Assembly (NCBI GenBank): GCA_036244855.1 | Contig: BQKZ01001432.1 | Coordinates: 13,508-77,507, forward strand | Length of the DNA stretch: 64,000 nt | From: Temnopleurus reevesii | Lineage: Eukaryota; Echinodermata; Echinoidea; Temnopleuroida; Temnopleuridae | Reading direction: 5' to 3' | Shown: positions 36,401 to 47,070 of the stretch, piece after piece | How positions within the stretch are numbered: position 1 is the first letter of the stretch | Layout of the letters: every line of letters starts with the position of its first letter | Program-made: the position numbers and the translations under genes | Notes under the pieces: model-generated | What the model saw: the letters and a program-made list of their open reading frames with translations, nothing else | What the model was told of the DNA's origin: nothing | Database searches by the model: none

Positions 36401-37308
36401 CATTTCATGTACGGTAACCTTTCTGGTTTCGTTCCAACCCACTTCCTTCCGTATGCGCGTGGCGATTCCCCATTCCGCAGTCCTGCTAGATATTCCACCA
36501 GATTCGGAACATTAACATAGACATCGCAGTCGGTTTTCATGTAATATCTAAATGAGTTTCTGCAGTGAGTTGCTGCCCACTGTAGACCTATCAAAGTCTT
36601 GGCGGTGAGGTTGTTGTAGGTGTCCTCGAAGCTACCTTGTATGATGTCATCATAGTCTTCGGCTTCCCGCCTAATCAGATTATGCGTCTCATCGGAGGTC
36701 CCTGTTCCCAACAGATGCACGACGCGCACTTGACCTGAACGGACTTCCGGTACGTCTGCCCACGTTTGGCGTATTATCTTGCGCACTCTGATGTTGTTCA
36801 CGTGCGAGGTCACCATGATCATGAGGAGGTCACGTGCCAAGGTAAATGACCTGGATGAAGGTCGGCATAACTTCTTTGGTGATATCAAAATATTAAATGT
36901 TTTAGGAAAATGTACATTCATTTGCTGGACGATTCTCTCTTTGAATTCGATTACCTCTTTCATCTGTTCATTTGTCCTTTTAGGCTGGAAACTTTCAACA
37001 CTTTTACTCGAGTTAGTGATATTCTGTACTGGTGTATATTTTCCATTTTGAAAAGCAGATTCAATTTCGTAGAGAGAAGTATTTAAATTTCTTTTCTCGA
37101 TGGTTTTATTAGCAGATCCTTTGATTTCATTTGATTTATTTGATGAAAACGATGGCAATAATTTGAAAGACGAACGTGATCTTGATGGAGATGACTTCTT
37201 GAAGTAGTGTGAAAGGTACAGAACTTGTGTGGTGCATATGAAGATAGCATTGATGATAACACCTAACGCTAGGAAGTAAGATGAGTTGCATCTGCAAACC
37301 ACGAGCAT
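36401..37308 (-). CDS. Beta-1,3-galactosyltransferase-like enzyme (GT31), first coding exon
   Basis: Probably transfers galactose (or N-acetylglucosamine) in beta-1,3 linkage onto glycans in the Golgi lumen. Start ATG 37308 lies two bases after a TTTCAG acceptor, so the frame upstream is intron and the 5' untranslated region is spliced. Residues 9-32 are a signal-anchor helix (type II topology). A Ser/Asn-rich stem to about 110 has potential N-glycosylation sites (57, 67, 76, 96, 99). The catalytic part contains LLMIMVTSHVNN, RKIIRQTW (176-183), EDTYNNLTAKT (228-238) and a DxD-type metal motif TDCDVYVNV (D260, D262). With the next exon the protein is 422 aa, normal for the family. The exact acceptor and donor sugars cannot be told from sequence alone. 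Confidence 0.93.
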
Positions 37309-37508
37309 TCTGAAACAAAACAAAACGAGTTATTTTAGCATAGGTATATGTTTTATATGTCTCTAAAGTATTGACTTTATAGGCCCACGATGATTGAGAT
37401 AAAAATGAATCTGTAACGATGTTCAATTTATTGGTCATCATTAATTCTTCCGTATATTTTACAATATTTTTTGTGCAATCCTAAATTTTCTTGGTAGGGA
37501 TCACCTTA
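37309..37508. other. Intron upstream of the GT31 coding start
   Basis: On the minus strand a pyrimidine-rich run and CAG end at 37310, so this is read as the 3' part of an intron in the 5' untranslated region. Candidate upstream donors are at 38563 and 40537. Confidence 0.5.
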
Positions 37509-37638
37509 AGCCCTGGTCACATAGGGCCCCGGAAGCAATACGATTAAACACGACTCTTTGTTCGCAGGCAGCCAACTGTGAACTGATAAAGAGTCGTGTT
37601 GAATCGTGTTACTTCCGGGGCCTTATGTGACCGGGGCC
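37509..37638. mobile_element. MITE family A copy (130 bp)
   Basis: AGCCCTGGTCACATAGGGCC at the left, CTTATGTGACCGGGGCC at the right, inner arms CGATTAAACACGACTCTTTG and AAAGAGTCGTGTTGAATCG. Flanks are TTA at the left and TAA at the right. It lies upstream of the glycosyltransferase coding start, probably in an intron of its untranslated region. Confidence 0.85.
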
Positions 37639-37723
37639 TAAGGCCAATTGACCAAATGGGCCTTTGCTATCCTGTTTTTGCTAATAATAGCTAAGACTCT
37701 TACCCCTGGCACCTCGTTTCGTT

Positions 37724-37890
37724 GTCAATAGAGAGCTTTAGCATATTAGACGGTAGTGCCGATCACAACGTTAGCTCTAAGGTCCATTCAAGGAGTAGTG
37801 TTGTGTTGGTGCACCCTTCTGGAACGGACCTTAGAGATAACGTTGTGATCAGCCATACCGTCGTGTACATGCTAAAGGTCCCTATTGACA
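37724..37890. mobile_element. Fold-back element with about 60-bp arms (family E)
   Basis: Starts TGTCAATAGAGAGCTTTAGC and ends GCTAAAGGTCCCTATTGACA. Arms of about 60 bases, including GATCACAACGTTAGCTCTAA and its near-inverse TTAGAGATAACGTTGTGATC, are imperfectly complementary around a short loop. About 167 bp in all. A clear MITE structure without coding capacity. Confidence 0.8.
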
Positions 37891-37900
37891 GAACCTGGAC

Positions 37901-38195
37901 GGTGTTTCACCAAATAGTTCTTAAAGTTACGAACGACTTTAAGAAAGACTGGATTATGTTAACGAGTGTAAAGCCCCGATCACATAGGCCCCGGAAGTAA
38001 CACGATTCAACAGGACTCTTTGTTAATTCACAGTTAACTGCCTCAGAATAAAGAGTCCTGTTGAATCGTGTTGCTTCCGGGGCCCTTTGTGACCGGGGCT
38101 TAATACACAGAAGATTCCCGACCACTCTGCACAAGAACTGATACCAGTCGTGCGTAAAGTCGTTCTTAAACTCTTTTGTAACTCGGTGGAACACC
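37901..38195. mobile_element. MITE interrupted by a nested family A copy
   Basis: Starts GGTGTTTCACCAAATAGTTC and ends with the inverse ...GTAACTCGGTGGAACACC. The inner arms CGACTTTAAGAAAGACTGG and CCAGTCGTGCGTAAAGTCG also pair. The middle is split by the family A copy at 37972-38100. Without that insertion it would be about 160 bp. This places the outer element as older than the inner insertion. Confidence 0.8.
37972..38100. mobile_element. MITE family A copy nested in another MITE (129 bp)
   Basis: AGCCCCGATCACATAGGCCC at the left, CTTTGTGACCGGGGCT at the right. Inner arms CGATTCAACAGGACTCTTTG and AAAGAGTCCTGTTGAATCG are perfectly complementary. TAA flanks both sides (37969-37971 and 38101-38103), the clearest target duplication in the window. 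Recent compared with its host element. Confidence 0.9.
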
Positions 38196-39007
38196 TGGTC
38201 AAGTATTCCGGGCACCTCTGGTTCTGACAATAGTGCCATTGGGGTATTCTTTGTTTTTATTTGTCGAGTTTTTGCACTGTCAATCAATTCGCCGTCCTCT
38301 TGGACCCTTCTTTGAAATTAAGACATCGATTCCCTTTTTCCCTTTTCCCTTTTTCACCAAGAAACTTTTTGAAGTGAAGAACCTTTTCATGTCATTGTCC
38401 AACCCGGGTGGTTCCCTCCTGCATCTGCCCTTGATTGAAAACGTACTATGTCATCAAACGAAATAAACACTATAAAAATCACGGTACATTTCGATCATGA
38501 ATCACGATGGACAATACCACACCCCAAAACTTAAAACAAATCTAATATCAAAACGTATCTTACCTGAAAATTTCTGATATATTAAAATCAATTAAATCTT
38601 ATGAGGAAAACTAAGATAACTCATTTATAAAATAATTGTAAATTTATATTTCACTTCCTCTTCAAGCAGTGTCAAACAAAATGATGCGTTTAAAGAACCT
38701 GTGGTGATGTTAATGTGGTTACGAGAGAAACGGGAAAACTGGACCAGGAAAATTGAATGGAGGGATAACGAATCAAGTTACAGACAAACTAGAACATCGC
38801 GAGTTGGCGGTAAAATTAGATTATGATTGTTCAGTTGGAGATCATTTTCTGACTTGGCAAAAATTCATCAAAACCGTGGAACTCCAGCGTGCAAAATCTT
38901 TAAAGAAAATATAATCGTATTCTTTATTTAGCCTCTATTCCAACGAAAGGAAGTTTTTTTTTCAAATACAGCGAGCTCAACTAACTTTTGATAATGAGAA
39001 TGATAAC

Positions 39008-39058
<51 letters not shown>

Positions 39059-40537
39059 AATAATGATAATAATAACAACAACACTAATGATAATGATAAT
39101 AATAGTAATACATTATGTATTAATAATGACAATTACAATAATAATAATAATAATAATAATAATGATAAAAATATGGATAATAATAGCAACGATGATGATA
39201 ATAATGTTAATAATACAATCATTATTCTCTTTATAATAAAATAATTTCCAAGCCTATTACTCTATTTAACCATGATTTAAATTCTATTCAATATTACTAT
39301 TGTATCTTTCATGTTGTTCGTATTGATATCCTTAAAAAGTATCAACTTTGGCTCTCTTTATATATTATTCTATTTTATTTCTACCTCCATGTTCATGTAT
39401 TACATTTCTTTATACTCTGAATAAATATAATCAGCAATATTTGGAATTAAAATAATTTCGCTATTGCCTCATAGATGGAATAAAAATTTGTTTATCGAGA
39501 CTGAATAAAGATAAGTAAATGGGTCGTGAATCAGACATAGACGTGGGTGTGTGTGTTATATGTGGGTGTTTATGTGCGACTGTGTATTTTAATGAACCCT
39601 GCTAATGGCAATCTTTGTCTTTAGAATATGCTTTATAAAGATTTATATACTGTTTATGATCTATAAATCATATACATAATTGTATCTGATGTAAATTATG
39701 TGAACTGTTCAGGAGAACCCTAATGTTTTAAGATATATCTGTATCATCAAATTTTTCTTTGTCTTCCCACAAAAATATATAGGAGGATATTTTACAGCGC
39801 GTCCCGATTTCCTATACTCCTAAACAGAAACCGCTAAACAGAAATACTCTCAACTACAGATAACTACTAAGATATTCTTTTCTTATCAATTACAATCAGG
39901 TCTACTCGGATAAAGAATAAAAAATATTACAAGCTTCATCATTACAATATAATTATGTGCTGTTTTAGACGATTTATCTCCGTTCATAAGATCTTGTTCA
40001 TATTTTCAAATCGTTTCCAACTACCAATTATTTTGTTTACGAAGGTTTTAGGATAAAGAATAAATGAAGTAATTGATTCCAAATTGAAATGCAAAACTTT
40101 CGTTCAATTATCTCTATTCTTGCTAAGAATAATATAGACATTCGATGGGTTATTTTGTTTATATTAGAGCATGGATAAATTCATATCATAACATTTGGCT
40201 CTATTGTTAATAATCTATGAAAAATAAATGGATTTCCTGCGCCCCAGATAAAATCGATGGAGTGAATAAAATAATGTACCATATTACAAAACTGCTACAC
40301 CCTTTTTAAGTTACAAATGTTTTTGAATGAACATAGTATTTTAAACAACGTTCAACAATTTAGTGATTGATTGTTGCCAGAAATTGTGGATGCTTGCTTT
40401 GATTATATCAACAACAACAACAACAACAACAGCATCAAAAACGTCGATAATAGTGATAATGATAACAAAAAATGATTATGATAATATAAAAACACAAACA
40501 ACCATGACAGTTTTTAATACATGAATAACTTTCTTAC
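38196..40537. other. Intergenic or 5' intronic DNA
   Basis: AT-rich. It includes a minus-strand donor-like TTTTCAG|GTAAGATACG (donor at 38563) that could end an untranslated exon of the glycosyltransferase gene, and the TAA microsatellite. No coding exon is seen. Confidence 0.4.
38985..39232. repeat. TAA/TGA trinucleotide microsatellite
   Basis: About 250 bases of imperfect AAT/AATGAT repeats with longer pure AAT tracts near 39007-39045 and 39138-39162. The Ile/Met-rich open frame here is a repeat product. Confidence 0.95.
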
Positions 40538-40790
40538 CTTGGAAGTTTATTTGAGCTGTAAGTTTTTATAACAAAATCATCGTTAGACAGTGAATGAAGA
40601 TAAGAAATTTTGAACGTAGAGCTATAATTTCCAGATAGAATTTCCCAAATCGGTAGTTGATGGTGAATACAAATTTTGAATATAATCTTCGTCGGTGTAA
40701 TTTTGATGAGGAAAGGTGTTCGTGAATTGCGCATATTATTTTCGCTTATATTGCCGTTCCACTGGGCATGCGCAAACATTCATCCAATCA
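40538..40790 (-). promoter_or_regulatory. Candidate promoter and untranslated first exon of the GT31 gene
   Basis: On the minus strand the order is an inverted CCAAT word (CTGATTGGATG, near 40780-40790), an NRF1-like GCGCATGCCCAGT (near 40762-40774), a TATA-like CAATATAAGC (near 40745), then about 200 bases ending at the donor CCAAG|GTAAGAAAG (exon end 40538). This architecture fits a first exon that could splice to the acceptor at 37310. An 81-codon open frame is present but resembles nothing and need not be translated. Confidence 0.3.
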
Positions 40791-43442
40791 GATTGCTCTG
40801 ACATTTTCAAGTGCATTTCGCTTTTGAGAAAATTGAATTATGCTGACCATCTGTAACATGCTGGGGTTCAATCTTCCTCTCCATGGCAGTCATCTTAGTT
40901 ATGATGAACTAATGAACCTGAAACCCTTACACTTGTTATCAAACAAAATCTGAACCCTCTGCATTCCCAAGTCTAAGACATTGGGAAATATTTAATGCAC
41001 TTGGTATTATTGAAACGGGTAATTATTAAATGTACAGATTAATATTCACTAAAAACACAAATGGTGATCGTGTAAGCGAATAAAACGATTTCATGAAGTA
41101 TAAGCACTGTGACAGAGGGAGGGGGTGCGTACTTAGTACAAGCTCTTGATAGATGCAGGGGATTTGGTAAAAAAAAAAAAAAAAGAAGAGAGAAATCGAG
41201 AAAGATTGATATTGTTCCATCGAGCATGGGCTTGTAACATCGTTTGCTCTATCAGTACAATCCTAAAAGGTTTCTTACTTTAAATGTACAATCACGTATT
41301 TAGAATTATCTGGAATCGATGTAAATCTAATAGCAGAGCCTTCCATTAAAAAGTTAGATAATAAAAAAGAATCGTGTAATGGCATTCGCGAATGTGATCA
41401 CAATTATGGTAGCTCAAAATGTGATGCATTGCCGTAAAAAGAATGTTTTTTTTCCTTTTTTTATCAACAGAATATGTATTCTTTGGCCCGAAAAAAGGGT
41501 TTTAAACGATTTATCCATATTGCTTCTAACTATTTTTTTTTTATCCCCGTGTCCATTCAAACATTCTCTTTGATCGAAAACACGAGATATCGTACCATGA
41601 AATTGGGCCAAATCAACAACATTCATACAACTGCTCATAATGACTATAACAAAGAAAGGTCAAAACATTTCCACATGTACTGTCAGCAGGTAAATGCATG
41701 CTTGGCATATTGGGCACTTTCATCATTTTTATTGTTATCATTTTTGTAATATACCAGGAAATGTTATTAACATGGTCGTGCATGGTTGAATGATTTTTTT
41801 TCTTGTTTGACGTTTTTTTTTTCCTTCAAAATCTTATATTGCCCCCTTCTGTTTATATTTATATGTATTTGTTTTCCTCTATTATCAAATCTCCTGACCT
41901 GAATTTGGTGGTTTTCGTTTTTTGTCAAAACGCCTATCCTGAATTTAGTCTGATTGTCATGCAGTATCCTCTTTAAACGCAAGCAATATTGTGTTAGATT
42001 CACACTATTAGGTATCTACCTCAGCTATATAGCTTTGAGGTTTCTCTCACTAAAACTTAAATCAACCACTGTGTTTCCACAGCGGGTAGCTACAGCAAGA
42101 ATGACAGCTGGAATCTAATCATGACCTTGCCCATCAAACATGAGAACCTCAATTTTTTTTACCTATTTTCAAATCATTTCGGTGTTATACATGCATGAGC
42201 ATTGCTATATAGGCGTATATCCATTGTTTGACCCGAGTGGGGGCTAAATAAGCTTTAAAAAATCTTGATAATACCCATTCCCCCCAAAAAAAAAACAAAG
42301 AAGAAAGAAAAAAGGTTATCGCTTATTTTCATTCCCTTTTTTCTCATTTTAAAGAAAAAATAGGGGCAGAGGGAGGGGGAGAACCATCCGTCAGCATTCG
42401 GGCTTTATATTTTTCCCGATCCATATATGATTACGCCATATTTTGCCCGCCCCTTTTTACCTTATCCTCGCTGCGGCATTCATCAACTTCACCACGGTTT
42501 CCAAAAAAAAAGTTCACACTGTTTTCACTACGAAGTGAGACGTGAGAAATTGATGCAAATAATGATATTATGATCCTACCCATGAAATAAAATGAGGTGT
42601 GTTATTCTTTTCAAATGCGATTGTTCCATGCAGCAGACCATATTAGAGGATAGATAGAGAAATGACATTGATCCCAAGAACATTTGAAATCGAAGACATC
42701 GCGAATGCATCATACTAGTAATAGGGACATCGTAAAAGTGCGTTTTGATAGTAATCAACAATATATTTCCATAATGAGCAAAATCATCTTCTCAAGCCTG
42801 CAAACAATATTATGAACTTGTCAAAAATTATATATCGTATTGCGAAATGTACATGTATATGCTGGCTGCGTTGTGGCAACGTACTTCCAATGATACTCGC
42901 GTTAAGAAATAATACCTTTTCTCGGTTTGTACGAATATTCTTTAGGCATTAGAAATAGACTTGCCTCAGAAAATCGTACAGGAACGCGTGAAAACAAACG
43001 TTATGGACCTCAGAACGTTTTTGAACAAAAGTATTTATCCGTGTGTGTGTGTGTGTGGGAGGGGGGGGGGCGGCTTTGGATAATCATTTTACTTACTCCA
43101 TTTTAGGCTTGGACGTATTAATTGAAAAAAAAAAGTGGAGAGGGGTGTGCAGCCTCCTGGTCTCTGGTTCTGTGCTCTCTGAGTGTATTCAAGGCTACAC
43201 TAGAAGGGGGATTTACCTGGCAAGTAAACAATGTCCTACCTTATTTCAATGTATTTCTTTGTCTGTTGTCAGCCCCTAGATGTGCATCTAATGAATATTA
43301 CGTGTTTGGATGCAAGATTGTCCTTATCCAGGGTTTGGGAGCATGATGCTGTGAAGGGTGTCAAAAAGGCCAAGGTATCTTGTGATGAGGTTGTCATCTG
43401 CATGCTGGGATGTTATGAAACACCCCGGTGGTACCAGCAAGC
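40791..43442. other. Intergenic DNA, no gene seen
   Basis: AT-rich with T runs. A GT/G-run microsatellite lies near 43039-43072. The stretch from about 43120 to the assembly gap is less AT-rich and has an acceptor-like TTGTCTGTTGTCAG at 43272, but no recognisable coding sequence follows before the gap. Confidence 0.4.
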
Positions 43443-43922
43443 NNNNNNNNNNNNNNNNNNNNNNNNNNNNNNNNNNNNNNNNNNNNNNNNNNNNNNNNNN
43501 NNNNNNNNNNNNNNNNNNNNNNNNNNNNNNNNNNNNNNNNNNNNNNNNNNNNNNNNNNNNNNNNNNNNNNNNNNNNNNNNNNNNNNNNNNNNNNNNNNNN
43601 NNNNNNNNNNNNNNNNNNNNNNNNNNNNNNNNNNNNNNNNNNNNNNNNNNNNNNNNNNNNNNNNNNNNNNNNNNNNNNNNNNNNNNNNNNNNNNNNNNNN
43701 NNNNNNNNNNNNNNNNNNNNNNNNNNNNNNNNNNNNNNNNNNNNNNNNNNNNNNNNNNNNNNNNNNNNNNNNNNNNNNNNNNNNNNNNNNNNNNNNNNNN
43801 NNNNNNNNNNNNNNNNNNNNNNNNNNNNNNNNNNNNNNNNNNNNNNNNNNNNNNNNNNNNNNNNNNNNNNNNNNNNNNNNNNNNNNNNNNNNNNNNNNNN
43901 NNNNNNNNNNNNNNNNNNNNNN
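43443..43922. other. Assembly gap (480 N)
   Basis: Run of unknown bases. The right edge falls inside a family A MITE, so the gap may have been caused by repeats. All long open frames crossing it are artefacts. Confidence 0.99.
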
Positions 43923-43958
43923 ATCGTGTTGCTTCCGGGGTCCTATGTGACCGGGGCC
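43923..43958. mobile_element. MITE family A, right end only (cut by gap)
   Basis: ATCGTGTTGCTTCCGGGGTCC then TATGTGACCGGGGCC is the family A right arm. The rest is hidden in the gap. A second terminus-like GTGACCAGGGCCTTA follows at about 44000-44014. Confidence 0.8.
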
Positions 43959-44120
43959 TTTGATGGGCAATGTCATGAGCAGATTCCAGCTGTCATTCTT
44001 GTGACCAGGGCCTTAGACATATATACTTATAAAATAAAGATTGTTATGATTATGCCACATTCAACCCGGGTGTGACCTTGGTAAAACTAAATTACTTGAA
44101 TGCTCTTAAGTCTCTTAAAA

Positions 44121-44365
44121 GTAAATATTATAGTAAATACATAGTAAATATTATAGTAAATATCATAGTAAATATATTGTAAATATTGTAATAAATATTA
44201 TAGTAAATATATTGTAAATATTATAGTAAATATATTGTAAATATTGTAATAAATTCATAGTAAATATTGTAGTAAATATTATAGTAGATATATTGTAAAT
44301 ATTGTATTGAATACATAGTAAATATTGTAGTAAATATATAGTAAAAATATCATAGTGAATATAAT
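44121..44365. repeat. AT-rich minisatellite
   Basis: About 245 bases of tandem units built from AGTAAATATTATAGTAAATA and TTGTAAATATTGTA, with basic spacing of about 12 bases and higher-order units of 24 or more. Unit-to-unit changes are mostly single bases. No coding role. Confidence 0.9.
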
Positions 44366-46924
44366 AGACTAGTTACCAGAAATTTATTTAAAACTCTGAA
44401 GGTATAAGTTTCATTTTGCAAGACACGTGACAATTATAAACCAAATTGTTGTCTTGATAGCTACAACTATGAATCGGGACTATTGGATTTGCAATAAACT
44501 AAGTTATGAATGAATTTTTATAAAAAGATATTCAGGATAAAATAATTTAAGCATTTCATGTCTATAATTTGATTCATGATTAAAATGTATAGTATGAATA
44601 CAATTGTAATAACCATCAAAATACGCATATGACATTTTTTTTTTGTATTATTCTCAAAGAAAATTCGTCAAAGGTTTTAACATTTCATAATGAACAGATG
44701 AATGGAAAAATGATTACGTTCGCCAGTCTGCTGCACTCTATGACAAGCATGATATTAATTTAATATATCAGACATTATAAGGTCGTATCTGTTGCGTTTC
44801 ATGACAATCAACGGGTCACGTTCTGTCATAATTTGGTAAAGACTTTTGAAAATAATTATTTTTCTTTCATGAATCTTGGTTTCTCAGTTGTACGTGAGTA
44901 ATTGATTTTCAGTATGTGAAAACAATAACAACAATAATTGAGGCCGATGACTTGTAAACATATTTACATTTTGATTGCTAGTATCTCAATTTATTAATCA
45001 CTTTTTGCAGCCACACGCAATGTGTAACTATAAAAGAGTCATCGCTGTGCAGAGAAGGGGAAAGACCCTGGGGGGGGGGGGGGGGACAATGCCCAAATTC
45101 TAAAGTGATTGCGTGTAAATATTATAATGTCCCTGTAATGATGATGATGGTCTCTTCACAGTGCCGGTCTTCGCCTCAGCTGGGCGCTCATACCAGACGA
45201 ACTAACCGCGATTGTGTTTCTTAATTCATTACCTTTTAAATACATTAACAATTCGTATCTTGAATTACAAGCACACACCACAATTCTTGTGATATTAAAG
45301 GCTTTTTGTAAGTTGAACACACGTTTATTCACTGGATCGCATATGTTTTATGAGATAAATAGATTGTTTTGCTTATTTGTTTTTGTTTTTTGGTTTTCGC
45401 AAAGACAGATTCCTTTAAAAAAAATGGAGCAGTTTTTCACGATTACATCAAGAGAAAAAAAAATATAACATTTGGTCCCTTGATAGGAATTGTAATCCTC
45501 AGCCTGTGAAAAAGTTAGGGTGCCCGAAATACTTCCAAGAGTGTTCATATATTGATTTTGATGCCAAAATTAGGTATGACTTTATACATTATAATTACTA
45601 TATAGACATGAAAAACTCAAAATGCATCCTACTCGTATTATATAATGCACATGGCATGCACATGGCATGCACATGACACGGAAAAATTATTTTTTTCTTC
45701 ACTCCTCTATTTTTTTCGTACCAAGTTTTGGACTTATGCGCGCATGTGATTTGTAAGTCTTCACTTCAGTCTGCCAGTACTACTTCACTCATCAGGCAGA
45801 TTCGGGATTTATCGATGGGGAGAGGGGTGAATTTGTTCCCTGTCGATGATTTTACAAACATCTAGACTATTATAAGAATGTATAGATAAATGAATATTTC
45901 AATGGATAATAATCAAGAAAAAAAAAATGTCATGTCAACATGACCGCCAATGATTAAGAGCTTCTTCACCTAAAAAAGGGGGAGGGAAGGCGGGGCGGGA
46001 ATTATCTAAACGCCGCTGCGTCTTGATGAGAAACACCCTTGATCGGGAAAAGAGATAGGATCGGAGGCTCGCTAGCCAAATATGCATAATAGGGGTGGCC
46101 TCTTCGGCCCTAGATCCTCCTCTGGTTTTTGTCTTTGTCTGTCGATATTTGTTTCTCCAATTGTCCTTTCAATAATTGTATTATGTAATTGAGCATGATC
46201 AGTGTACCTCACAGGAAGATTGATTTAAAAATAAAACATTTTAATGTCTATAAACGAGGTATGATGGAAAACATAAACTCTATGAACAATCATGAACGAT
46301 GGCACGATCTCGTAAAACTTTCCACACTTAAAGGGGAAGTCCAGTCAATTTTTTTCGAAAAAAAAAATATCACATGACCCTAAAAATCGAAAAATATTTC
46401 CATTGCATTTTCATCCATTGACGTAATTTTAATTATTTTTAAACTTCAATTTTGAGGTGGTGTTTTTTACTAAACAGTTGCTATTGTCATTGACATTTGA
46501 CGTTTATTCGTTTCAGTTCCTCTGCGCACATGTGAGCTGCTTTTTCTATGACAACTGCTGCAAGATTTCGATGTATCGGAGGTTTAGTTGCACAAAATAA
46601 TGAAAACGGTATTTGTTTCCAGGATTTAAGTTAGGGGGCGGAGGGGGCGAGCACTGCCCGTAAAAAGAATCGAGAAAAAAATTAAGGAAATTAAAAATAG
46701 GAATTTTCTTTTTGAATATCGTTTTTTTTTTTTGCTTGTCAGCCCACCGGCAGGGAAATGGAGACCCTGTTAAACAAAAATTTGCTTGTCAGTTCCAGTC
46801 GGCGCGCGGTGGAATATAATGCGCGAACATTTATTTTGTCTTTTCATTTTTTATTTGCTCGTTAGAAATTTTTTCGAACACATTTTACCCCCGTGTAGGT
46901 GGAATCATTACTACAACACGTCTG
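44366..46924. other. Intergenic DNA, no gene seen
   Basis: AT-rich. It contains a poly-G run (about 45071-45085), three tandem copies of GCACATGGCAT near 45646-45672, a GC-richer patch around 45980-46120, and a repeat resembling 6780-6850 (about 46733-46890). Confidence 0.45.
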
Positions 46925-47070
46925 GTTTCATACAGCTGTTTGTCGAGGTACGACTTCACCCTACGCACGACTGGCGACCCTTTCCTACACGCACTAAACG
47001 TTGCCGAGTGATTGAGCACCTGAGGAAGGGTAAACAGTCGCGTGTATTTCTACGAACAATTTTATGAAAC
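46925..47070. mobile_element. MITE family D, copy 2
   Basis: Starts GTTTCATACAGCTGTTTGTC and ends ACGAACAATTTTATGAAAC. The interior includes CACGACTGGCGACCCTTTCC, matching GAACGATTGGTGACCCTTTC at 27229-27250. 146 bp, no coding capacity. Confidence 0.65.

Noticed and set aside
38988..39236. Ile/Met-rich 82-codon frame
   Set aside because: Translation of the AAT/ATG microsatellite; not a membrane protein.
40534..40779. 81-codon minus-strand frame ending at a splice donor
   Set aside because: Kept only as a candidate untranslated exon; the peptide has no signal, domain or known similarity.
43231..44075. Long open frames of 187-239 codons
   Set aside because: They consist almost entirely of unknown bases from the 480-N gap.
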